A DNA stretch of 10,937 nt. Source: Candidatus Campbellbacteria bacterium CG10_big_fil_rev_8_21_14_0_10_35_52. GTDB lineage: Bacteria; Patescibacteriota; Minisyncoccia; Phycocordibacterales; UBA2163. Where the stretch lies: positions 1-10,937 of the forward strand of contig PFAA01000003.1 of the NCBI GenBank assembly GCA_002778715.1. The letters are read 5' to 3'. Of the stretch, positions 4,469-10,937 are shown piece by piece (positions within the stretch are counted from its first letter, which is position 1; each line of letters opens with the position of its first letter). A program made the translations under genes and the position numbers. Under the pieces are notes generated by a model. The model saw only the letters and a list, made by a program, of their open reading frames with translations, had not been told where the DNA came from and ran no database searches.

Positions 4469-6877
4469 ATGGAATACGCAACATTAAACACGGAAAACAA
4501 AGACGAAACGCCTTTTTTAGAAAATTTATCACTTTACATAATTGTAGGAGTCGTGTTTCTTCTTCCAATTTTTTTTATCCCGTCTATTTCAGCGCCATTT
4601 TTGTTTACAAAATCACTTTTGATTTTTATAAGCATACTCGCCGCGTTCTTTTTATTTTTGATTTCTAAATTAAAAAGAGGCGTGTTAACGCTTCCAAGAA
4701 ATCTTGTCATACTGACAGCGTGGGCAATACCTCTTGCGTATTTTATATCCGCGCTTTTTTCAGGGAATATAGGAAAGTCGTTACTTGGACAAGGTTTTGA
4801 GATTGATACATTCGGATTTTTTGCGGTAATGGCTCTAATACTTTCTATAGTTCCTCTTCTTTTTAGAACAAAGGAGTCAATTTTTCGCATATATATAACT
4901 TTTGGATTTTCTTTTCTATTTCTTGTTTTGTTTCAAGGACTTCGCTTGATATTTGGCGCCGATTTTTTGTCATTTGGCATATTTACAAATCCGACAGCAA
5001 ATCTTATTGGAAAATGGAACGACCTCGGTATATTTTTTGGTCTTATTTTAATGTTATCGCTAATAACGATGGAGGGACTTTCTCTTAATAAGCTGTATAA
5101 GATAATTATGTATATTATCTTTGTAATATCTCTGTTTTTTTTATCTGTGATTAATTTTTTCTCAGTATGGATTGTTTTAGGAATATTCACGCTTGGATTA
5201 TTTATATATAATTTATCAAGAAATAAGGTTAAGTCCGCGGGAAACAATATGCTTCTTGATAATCAAACAATCACGGTTCAGTCGCATTCAAACAAAACGC
5301 TAATTGCGTCGCTCATTGCATTGATAATTTCAGCCGTGTTTATAGCGCAAGGAGCTTTAATTGGCGGATATGTTTCTTCTATATTTAAAATCTCACAAAT
5401 TGAAGCGCGTCCGTCATGGCAAAGCACGATTGATATAGCAAAACGCACATACGATGAAAATATTTTATTTGGTTCAGGTCCTAACACATTTGTTAATCAA
5501 TGGACTCTTTTTAAACCGCAATCAATAAACAATACGCTATTTTGGAATACTGATTTTAATTCTGGAATAGGCGCGGTTCCGACATCGTTTATCACAGCGG
5601 GACTTTTAGGAGGCATCGCATGGGTCGCTTTCTTTATAATTTTTTTATATAGTGGTTTTAGAATGTTAGTCGTTCATTCTATTGAAAACATATCTTCGTA
5701 TTATCTTTCTTTGTCGTTGTTTTTAAGCAGTTTGTATTTATGGATATTTACAGTAATCTATACGCCAAATGCTGTAATTATAACTTTTGCTTTTCTTTTG
5801 ACAGGTATGTATATAGCGTCTCTGCGTTATATGCCGACAGCGCCAATAGAAAAAGAAATCTCATTTGTTTCAAATCAGCGAATAGGATTTATTTCAACGC
5901 TTATACTTTCGGTTTTGCTTATTATAAGCGCTGTTTCTCTCTATATTATAGGCGGACAATATATTTCATCACTATCATTTCAAAGGGCGTTAATCGCGGC
6001 GAATATTGACGGGAATCTTGAAAAAGCTCAATCAAAAATCAATAGCGCCATAAAATTCGGCAGTAGTGATAAATATTATCGTTTCGCGTCCGAACTTGAT
6101 TTGGCGCGAATAAACATTCTTTTATCTCAAGAAGACAAAGACATAGACAAAAGACAAACAGAGTTCCAAGCATTACTCGGAAGCGCCATAAGCAATGTTC
6201 AAAAAGCCATAAAAGTTGATAATAAAAATTATCAGAATTGGTCAATGCTCGGAATAGTATACGGGTCTATGGTTCCTTTTGGCGTAGAGGGCGCGTATGA
6301 AAATGCCAAGCAGACATACGAGAAAGCGATAACTCTTAACCCAAGCAGTCCATTGCTTTATCTCGCTCTCGCGCGTCTTGAGCTGTCGCGACCTGACGCA
6401 AATACGGATGAAGCGAAAAGATTTATTTCATTGGCTCTTAATGAGAAAAATGATTACACGGAAGCAATATTCTTATTATCGCAGATTCAAGTGCAGTCGG
6501 GGGATATTCAAGCCGCGATAAAATCAGCTGAAGCCGTAGCGTTTTTAGAACCGAATAATCCAGTATTTTTATTCCAGTTGGGACTTTTGCATTCTAATGT
6601 CGGAGATAACGAGAAAGCGATATTTGTTCTTGAAAAAGCCATAGCTCTTAATAATAATTATTCAAACGCAAGATATTTTCTTGGCTTGAATTATTTTAAG
6701 ACAGGAAAAGTAAAAGACGCTACGGAACAGTTTAAAATTGTTTCTGACCTAAATCCAGACAATCAAGAAGTTAAGACCATTATTCAGAAATTAACAGAAG
6801 GCAAAGACCCTTTTGGCAAAAGAGAGACCAATGACGGTCTAATAGAGAGAGATACCCTGCCTATTGAAGGAGAATAA
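4469..6877 (+). CDS. O-antigen ligase-like (Wzy_C) polytopic membrane protein with C-terminal TPR domain
   Basis: An 802-residue protein in two parts. Residues about 21-495 carry some 12-13 hydrophobic segments (for example 21-40, 44-66, 77-97, 114-132, 138-160, 183-248, 278-298, 375-400, 411-450, 472-495). A long exposed loop (about 300-370) contains GSGPNTF (335-341), which matches the GxGxxxF segment of O-antigen ligase/Wzy_C proteins. Residues about 505-775 are tetratricopeptide repeats, with clear units around 590-625, 660-692, 696-729 and 731-763; many end in ALNP/LEPN/LNPD-like turns. The last 25 residues are polar. Relatives transfer undecaprenyl-linked glycans to lipid or protein acceptors, or polymerise them. 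Here the role is inferred: envelope glycan transfer, with the TPR part as a partner-docking platform. The histidine common in the ligase loop (HN motif) is not evident. MurJ follows after 133 bases, probably as a separate unit. Confidence 0.8.
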   Translation: MEYATLNTENKDETPFLENLSLYIIVGVVFLLPIFFIPSISAPFLFTKSLLIFISILAAFFLFLISKLKRGVLTLPRNLVILTAWAIPLAYFISALFSGNIGKSLLGQGFEIDTFGFFAVMALILSIVPLLFRTKESIFRIYITFGFSFLFLVLFQGLRLIFGADFLSFGIFTNPTANLIGKWNDLGIFFGLILMLSLITMEGLSLNKLYKIIMYIIFVISLFFLSVINFFSVWIVLGIFTLGLFIYNLSRNKVKSAGNNMLLDNQTITVQSHSNKTLIASLIALIISAVFIAQGALIGGYVSSIFKISQIEARPSWQSTIDIAKRTYDENILFGSGPNTFVNQWTLFKPQSINNTLFWNTDFNSGIGAVPTSFITAGLLGGIAWVAFFIIFLYSGFRMLVVHSIENISSYYLSLSLFLSSLYLWIFTVIYTPNAVIITFAFLLTGMYIASLRYMPTAPIEKEISFVSNQRIGFISTLILSVLLIISAVSLYIIGGQYISSLSFQRALIAANIDGNLEKAQSKINSAIKFGSSDKYYRFASELDLARINILLSQEDKDIDKRQTEFQALLGSAISNVQKAIKVDNKNYQNWSMLGIVYGSMVPFGVEGAYENAKQTYEKAITLNPSSPLLYLALARLELSRPDANTDEAKRFISLALNEKNDYTEAIFLLSQIQVQSGDIQAAIKSAEAVAFLEPNNPVFLFQLGLLHSNVGDNEKAIFVLEKAIALNNNYSNARYFLGLNYFKTGKVKDATEQFKIVSDLNPDNQEVKTIIQKLTEGKDPFGKRETNDGLIERDTLPIEGE

Positions 6878-6897
6878 ATAAAATCATAAAATATAAG

Positions 6898-6960
6898 ACG
6901 CGAAATTTCGTAAAACACAAGGCGCGTTTATTTGGTCGGTAAACAAGTCGGTGTTTTATT
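6898..6960. other. Structured intergenic hairpin between the ligase-like gene and murJ
   Basis: TAAAACAC (6911-6918) pairs with GTGTTTTA (6951-6958), enclosing GTTTA/TAAAC (6926-6930/6940-6944). A ten-base palindrome CGAAATTTCG (6901-6910) sits at the left edge, and ACGCG/CGCGT (6898-6902/6924-6928) is a competing pair. It could be an inefficient terminator or the remains of a palindromic repeat. No sequence copy of it was found elsewhere in the window. Confidence 0.3.
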
Positions 6961-6964
6961 ATTG

Positions 6965-6993
6965 TGGAAAAAATAATTAAGAACCTTTATACT
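6965..6993 (+). promoter_or_regulatory. Possible promoter of murJ
   Basis: TGGAAA (6965-6970), a 17-base spacer and TATACT (6988-6993) would start transcription near 7001, about ten bases before the ATG at 7011. A second -10 candidate, TATAAA (7000-7005), is closer to the ATG but lacks a clear -35. No Shine-Dalgarno sequence is visible. Confidence 0.35.
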
Positions 6994-7010
6994 ATATCGT
7001 ATAAATTAAT

Positions 7011-8693
7011 ATGGTCAGAAGAATATTTAACTTTATACACAGAGAGATAAACGGACTTCATGAGGCGGCGTATTTATTGGGGATATTCGCGCTTTTATCT
7101 CAAGTTCTTGCTCTCGCGCGCGACAGATTGCTCGCGTATTTTTTTGGAGCGGGAGCTATTCTTGATACTTATTATACGGCTTTTAAGATACCTGACATAA
7201 TATTTGTTTCAACGGCGTCAATTGTGTCTATATACATTCTTATACCATTTCTTACGGAAAAATCATCTGTTTCTAAAAGCGCGGAAAGAGATTTTATAAG
7301 CGTGATTTTTTCGGCATTTTTTTTGTTAATAGTTTTTGTAAGCGCTATAGCTTTTGTGTTAACGCCTCAGTTTGTAAAAATATTTTTTCCGGGCTTTATT
7401 GATTCTGCTTATCTTAATGATTTGATTTTATTTACCAGAATATTATTGCTTCAACCGATATTTTTAGGAATTTCAAATTTATTCGCAAGTATTACGCAAG
7501 TTCATCGCAAATTTATATTATACGCTTTAAGTCCGATTCTTTATAATCTGGGAATTATCGCCGGAATAATTTTTTTATATCCAATTTTTGGTTTTATAGG
7601 TTTAGGAATAGGCGTAGTATTTGGCGCCATCTTTCATCTCAGTATACAATTGCCATTTATAATAAAAGGAGGATTTTTTCCAAAGATAGCGATTAAAATG
7701 ATAGTCAGAAAGTTAAATGATATAAAAAAAGTTATTTTTCTATCGCTTCCAAGAACGCTCGCTCTCTCCGCGCACCAGATTTCTCTTTTATTATTGATTT
7801 CATTGGCATCTGTTATGACGAACGGTTCAATAGCAGTTTTTAGTTTTTCATTTAACCTTCAATCGGTTCCGCTTACTATAATCGGTGTTTCATATTCTGT
7901 CGCCGCTTTCCCAACACTTGTTAGATTATTTTCAAATGGAGAAAAAGAATATTTTTTAGAGCAAATGCTTGCGGCGGCAAAACATATAATTTTTTGGTCA
8001 TTTCCAACCGTAATACTTTTTATAGTTTTACGAGCTCAAATTGTGAGAGTTATTTTAGGGTCTGGAGAATTTGATTGGTCTGACACCCGTTTAACAGCCG
8101 CCTCGCTCGCGCTTTTTGTCGTTTCACTTGCCGCGCAGGGGCTTGTGCTTCTTTTCGCGCGCGGATATTATGCAACAGGCAATACAAAAAAACCGTTAAT
8201 TTTTAATGTAATTGCGGCGATATTGGCTGTTATTTTTTCTTTTATCTTAATTAAGCTTTTCGCAGCAAATGATACATTCCGATACTTTATTGAGGTTTTA
8301 TTAAGGGTTGAAAACATAGAAGGCACATCTGTTTTAATGCTTCCTTTGGGATATTCTATTGCTATGTTTTTAAATGCGATTGCTTTATGGCTTGCTCTCC
8401 AAAGAGATTTTAATTCATTTTCGCAAACTCTTTCAAGGACTTTTTTTCAGAGTATTTCATCTTCAATAATAATGGGTTTTGTCGCTTATGGATTTTTGAC
8501 TATATTTAAAGGATTATTTAATATAAATACATTTTGGGGTATTTTTTCGCAGGGATTATTTGCCGGAATTGTAGGTATTGCGGTCGGTGTTTTTATGCTT
8601 ATAATTCTCGGAAATAAAGAGGTCGTTGAAGTATGGAAATCTCTTCATTCTAAATTCTGGAAAGCTGATGTTATCGCGCCGGAACAAGAATGA
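7011..8693 (+). CDS. murJ: MurJ, lipid II flippase (MVF/MOP superfamily)
   Basis: A 560-residue integral membrane protein that moves lipid II across the cytoplasmic membrane for peptidoglycan synthesis. The N-terminal family signature is intact: LLGIFALLSQVLALARDRLL (residues 22-41), then LDTYYTAFKIPD (51-62). Arg37, Arg39 and Asp52 are at positions matching essential charged residues of characterised MurJ; Lys59 replaces the usual Arg, conserving charge. LPRTLALSAHQI (246-257) begins the second half and includes Arg248, near a functionally important Arg in the E. coli protein. Hydrophobic segments cover most of the chain, consistent with about 14 membrane spans, and the length is somewhat above typical, with a variable stretch near 415-440. 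It ends in TGA, the only TGA stop among the clear genes. Repeat copy B follows 28 bases later. Confidence 0.94.
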   Translation: MVRRIFNFIHREINGLHEAAYLLGIFALLSQVLALARDRLLAYFFGAGAILDTYYTAFKIPDIIFVSTASIVSIYILIPFLTEKSSVSKSAERDFISVIFSAFFLLIVFVSAIAFVLTPQFVKIFFPGFIDSAYLNDLILFTRILLLQPIFLGISNLFASITQVHRKFILYALSPILYNLGIIAGIIFLYPIFGFIGLGIGVVFGAIFHLSIQLPFIIKGGFFPKIAIKMIVRKLNDIKKVIFLSLPRTLALSAHQISLLLLISLASVMTNGSIAVFSFSFNLQSVPLTIIGVSYSVAAFPTLVRLFSNGEKEYFLEQMLAAAKHIIFWSFPTVILFIVLRAQIVRVILGSGEFDWSDTRLTAASLALFVVSLAAQGLVLLFARGYYATGNTKKPLIFNVIAAILAVIFSFILIKLFAANDTFRYFIEVLLRVENIEGTSVLMLPLGYSIAMFLNAIALWLALQRDFNSFSQTLSRTFFQSISSSIIMGFVAYGFLTIFKGLFNINTFWGIFSQGLFAGIVGIAVGVFMLIILGNKEVVEVWKSLHSKFWKADVIAPEQE

Positions 8694-8721
8694 CTCTGAA
8701 ATTAAAATAATCAATAATCAT

Positions 8722-8865
8722 TTACTTTGAATTACGAAACTCTTTCTTGGCATAAATTTTTGCAAGACACACATAAAAATCCGCTGATTTTTTGTTATGC
8801 TCGGCGTGTTCGCCTGCGCAATGTCTTTCAAAAATTATGCCTACGACGAGTTTCGTAATTCACGA
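8722..8865. repeat. Palindromic intergenic repeat, copy B
   Basis: This is the second full copy of the unit at 631-773, in the same orientation. Its perfect 15-bp terminal inverted repeats are 8728-8742 and 8848-8862. Arms are nearly identical to copy A; most differences are in the loop (8770-8818), where copy B has a GGCG/CGCC mini-stem absent in A. The ATG-initiated frame at the right arm is open here too but stops after 16 codons (8821-8871). It lies between murJ and lepA and fills most of that gap. Confidence 0.85.
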
Positions 8866-8891
8866 ATTTAAAGTTTTAGCGGTGTTTTTAT

Positions 8892-8897
8892 GATAAT
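8892..8897 (+). promoter_or_regulatory. Possible -10 box of lepA
   Basis: GATAAT (8892-8897) is one base from consensus and ends 11 bases before the lepA ATG, predicting a leader of about five bases. I see no good -35; the region upstream is the flank of repeat copy B. GGAAG at 8900-8904 could serve as a weak Shine-Dalgarno only if transcription starts further upstream. Confidence 0.3.
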
Positions 8898-8908
8898 ATG
8901 GAAGATAT

Positions 8909-10702
8909 ATGGAAAATATACGGAATTTTAGCATTATAGCTCATATTGACCATGGGAAATCCACACTTGCCGACAGAATGCTTGAAATAACAGGCACGGT
9001 AGAAAAACGAAAAATGAAAGAGCAGGTACTTGACCAAATGGAACTTGAGCGCGAACGAGGAATTACTATAAAAATGCAACCGGTGCGAATGGAATATAAA
9101 ATAGCTGGAAATGACAAAAAATATATTTTGAACCTTATAGACACGCCAGGTCATATAGATTTTTCTTATGAAGTTTCGCGCGCGCTCAAAGCGGTTGAGG
9201 GCGCGATTTTGCTTGTGGACGCAACACAAGGCGCGCAAGCTCAAACACTTACAACTCTTTCTATGGCGCGCGATTTAGGATTAAAAATTATTCCTGTTTT
9301 GAACAAGATTGACTCTCCTTTGGCGAGAGTGGATGAAACAAGAGATGAGGTTATGGAAATATTGAAATGCTCCAAGGAAGAAGTGTTTAAAGTTTCCGGG
9401 AAAACGGGCGAAGGAGTGGAAGGATTATTAAAAGAAGTGATAAAACAAGTTCCGTCGCCAAAAAGAGAATTGTTATCTGATAAAGAATTCAGAGGCCTTG
9501 TTTTTGATTTTCAATACTCAAATCATAAAGGAATCATTGTTTTTACGCGCGTTTTTGACGGAAAAGTGTCTAAAAATGCTCAACTTATATTTTCCGCAGC
9601 TAAAGAAAAATTTACATCTCTTGAGACAGGTATATTTTCGCCCGAAGCGGTGCCTAAACAATCGCTTCAAGCCGGAGAGATAGGTTATATTATTACCGGG
9701 ATAAAAAAGCCTGGTATAGCGTCGGTCGGCGACACAGTGCGATTTGCGGACAGTAATGTAAAAGCGTTGAGTGGATATATGAAGCCAAGCCCTGTCGTGT
9801 GGGCATCAGTGTATCCCGAGAGCCAAGATGATTTTGCGGACCTCTCTCGCGCGCTTTCTCGCCTCCAGCTTTCTGATTCATCATTTTCATACGAGGAAGA
9901 ATCATCGGGACTTTTGGGAAGAGGATTTAGAATTGGTTTTTTAGGCACGCTTCATATGGAAATTTTTACGGAACGATTACACAGAGAATTTGCCGTGGAT
10001 ATAATAGTTACAACGCCGAGCATTTCATACGATATAAAATTAAAAGGAGGAAAAATTAAGAGAATATATTCGCCGTCTCTTTTCCCTGATTTTGGAGATA
10101 TAGAACAAATCAAAGAACCGTGGGTTAACATTGAAATTATTACGCCAAATAATTATATGAATTCAATACTTCAGCTTCTGTTTGAACATGAAGCGGAAGT
10201 GGGAGATTCTGAAATATTTGGCGAAAATAGGATAAAAATGCATTCGCAACTTCCTTTGAGAGAATTGATGCGCGGTTTTTTTGATAAATTAAAAAGTATT
10301 TCCGCCGGATACGCTTCAATATCTTATAAGATAGGAGATATAAGAGACGCTGTCGTGGCGCGGCTTGATATACTTGTGGCGGAAGAGATAGTGCCGGCGT
10401 TTACAAAAATTGTATCTAAAAAACGAATTGAAGAAGAAGCGCGAATATCTGTGGAAAAGTTGTATAAAATACTTCCAAGACAAATGTTTACCGCTAAGAT
10501 TCAGGCAAAAGCATTAGGACGAATAATTTCTTCCAAAACACTTTCCGCGCTTAAAAAAGATGTTACGGGGTATCTTTACGGCGGCGATATAACCAGAAAA
10601 ATGAAACTTCGCGAAAAACAGAAGAAAGGCAAGAAAAAGATGAAAGAAAGAGGAAAAGTAAATATCCCGCAGGAAATTTTCTTTAAGATGATGAAAGGAT
10701 AA
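8909..10702 (+). CDS. lepA: LepA / elongation factor 4, ribosome-associated GTPase
   Basis: A 597-residue translational GTPase of normal family length. G1 is AHIDHGKST (11-19), the G2 threonine lies in RGITIK (50-55), G3 is DTPGH (78-82), G4 NKID (132-135) and G5 SGK (163-165). EF-G-like domains II, III and V follow, with FRIGFLGTLHMEIFTERL (340-357) typical of LepA. The LepA-specific C-terminal domain ends with GGDITRKMKLREKQKKGKKK (558-577) and an IPQEIFFKMM tail. LepA binds the ribosome and is linked to remodelling or biogenesis of stalled or maturing ribosomes; its exact role is debated. The start is fixed by the canonical MENIRNFSIIAH opening. An ATG ten bases upstream (8899) is in another frame. 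The gene ends three bases before the stop of a convergent small reading frame. Confidence 0.98.
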   Translation: MENIRNFSIIAHIDHGKSTLADRMLEITGTVEKRKMKEQVLDQMELERERGITIKMQPVRMEYKIAGNDKKYILNLIDTPGHIDFSYEVSRALKAVEGAILLVDATQGAQAQTLTTLSMARDLGLKIIPVLNKIDSPLARVDETRDEVMEILKCSKEEVFKVSGKTGEGVEGLLKEVIKQVPSPKRELLSDKEFRGLVFDFQYSNHKGIIVFTRVFDGKVSKNAQLIFSAAKEKFTSLETGIFSPEAVPKQSLQAGEIGYIITGIKKPGIASVGDTVRFADSNVKALSGYMKPSPVVWASVYPESQDDFADLSRALSRLQLSDSSFSYEEESSGLLGRGFRIGFLGTLHMEIFTERLHREFAVDIIVTTPSISYDIKLKGGKIKRIYSPSLFPDFGDIEQIKEPWVNIEIITPNNYMNSILQLLFEHEAEVGDSEIFGENRIKMHSQLPLRELMRGFFDKLKSISAGYASISYKIGDIRDAVVARLDILVAEEIVPAFTKIVSKKRIEEEARISVEKLYKILPRQMFTAKIQAKALGRIISSKTLSALKKDVTGYLYGGDITRKMKLREKQKKGKKKMKERGKVNIPQEIFFKMMKG

Positions 10703-10705
10703 ATA

Positions 10706-10825
10706 TTAGTATGCCACAGTGTTTAGTATAGGCGCGTAAAGCATTATCATACTGATTATGATTAAGATACCAAGCACTATTGATAGATATTTCACAACTT
10801 TTTGAGTTTTTTTATGGAATAACAT
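10706..10825 (-). CDS. Candidate 39-residue single-span membrane peptide
   Basis: The minus strand from ATG at 10825 encodes 39 residues ending TAA at 10706. It has a basic head (residues 4-12, HKKTQKVVK), a hydrophobic segment (about 13-31) and a short APILNTVAY tail, a plausible N-in membrane peptide. A TTGCGT-18-TATAAT promoter lies directly upstream on the same strand, with the -10 nine bases before the ATG, the same geometry as speD. It converges on lepA with three bases between stops. I do not recognise a named family; the shape recalls very short membrane peptides of Parcubacteria, an impression only. Short hydrophobic frames arise easily in AT-rich DNA, so chance is the alternative. 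Confidence 0.5.
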   Translation of the reverse strand: MLFHKKTQKVVKYLSIVLGILIIISMIMLYAPILNTVAY

Positions 10826-10834
10826 AGTATATAA

Positions 10835-10864
10835 ATTATATAATCTATGAATTACGAAACGCAA
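10835..10864 (-). promoter_or_regulatory. Minus-strand promoter for the 39-residue frame
   Basis: On the minus strand, TTGCGT (10864-10859) and a perfect TATAAT (10840-10835) are 18 bases apart. The -35 lies at the junction of the terminal and inner inverted repeats of repeat copy C, so the repeat would supply part of the promoter. The ATG follows nine bases after the -10. Confidence 0.5.
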
Positions 10865-10937
10865 AAATTTAGGTCCTCGATCGCAAAATCTCCTTATTTT
10901 TTAAATGTTTTTGCTCAATAGACCATAAATTTTTGCG
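10848..10937. repeat. Palindromic repeat, copy C (divergent, truncated by window end)
   Basis: It starts with the 13-base end TGAATTACGAAAC (10848-10860) shared with copies A and B. Inner arms CGCAAAAATTT-AGGTC (10860-10875) and GACCATAAATTTTTGCG (10921-10937) pair with one or two bulged bases, and the remaining right end should lie just beyond the window. The loop stretch AAAATCTCCTTATTTTTT (10885-10902) resembles the loop of A and B, and CATAAATTTTTGC is shared with their arm. It is therefore the same family, but a diverged member. Confidence 0.7.

Noticed and set aside
4534..4890. Minus-strand 118-codon open frame inside the ligase-like gene
   Set aside because: It lies antisense to a clearly coding membrane domain and has no recognisable domain; a shadow frame.
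8691..8705. TGA recoding (as in Gracilibacteria) extending murJ
   Set aside because: All genes use TGG for Trp and normal Gly codons, no in-frame TGA interrupts a conserved domain, and the extension would be only a few residues.
8694..8908. Independent protein gene between murJ and lepA
   Set aside because: The gap is taken by repeat copy B; the only frame starting there stops after 16 codons.
8888..9244. Minus-strand 118-codon open frame over the lepA start
   Set aside because: Antisense to the highly conserved GTPase domain, no family resemblance, no promoter seen.

Overview
The window looks like a piece of a Patescibacteria/CPR genome, most likely Parcubacteria-like. It is strongly AT-rich, and its protein-coding genes are small-genome housekeeping genes mostly lying singly on the + strand. 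Start codons lack convincing Shine-Dalgarno sequences. The only tRNA has no encoded CCA. The standard code fits: tryptophan is TGG, stops are TAA plus one TGA. The lineage is inferred from style and protein flavour, not from a search.

Layout. Bases 1-245 hold a terminator-like hairpin, a promoter and tRNA-Glu(UUC), then a strong promoter abutting speD (246-608), a small pyruvoyl-dependent decarboxylase of the AdoMet decarboxylase family. A palindromic repeat (copy A) separates it from a membrane-anchored DUF192 protein (780-1271). Next is nrdJ (1429-3807), an ATP-cone-containing, adenosylcobalamin-dependent ribonucleotide reductase of the RTPR type. The gene-free stretch 3808-4468 is filled by rnpB (RNase P RNA, about 3907-4343), with its own promoter and a perfect GNRA-capped terminator. 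Two envelope genes follow: an 802-residue O-antigen-ligase-like membrane protein with C-terminal TPRs (4469-6877) and murJ, the lipid II flippase (7011-8693). Repeat copy B sits between murJ and lepA (8909-10702). A short minus-strand reading frame (10706-10825, 39 aa, one membrane segment) ends 3 bases from the lepA stop, and its promoter overlaps a third repeat copy that runs off the window end.

How the parts work together. tRNA-Glu, RNase P and LepA serve RNA maturation and translation; RTPR supplies dNTPs. MurJ and the ligase/TPR protein act in envelope glycan export and assembly. The genes look mostly monocistronic, most with their own promoter-like sequence. The -35 is often TTGC-something and the -10 is TATAAT or close, very near the start codon, so leaderless or very short-leader translation seems common.

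I see no defence system, CRISPR array, prophage or transposase. The most notable unexplained item is the roughly 140-bp palindromic repeat family: two full copies and one partial copy in 11 kb, each lying in the 5' region of a neighbouring gene. The second is the candidate 39-aa membrane peptide.
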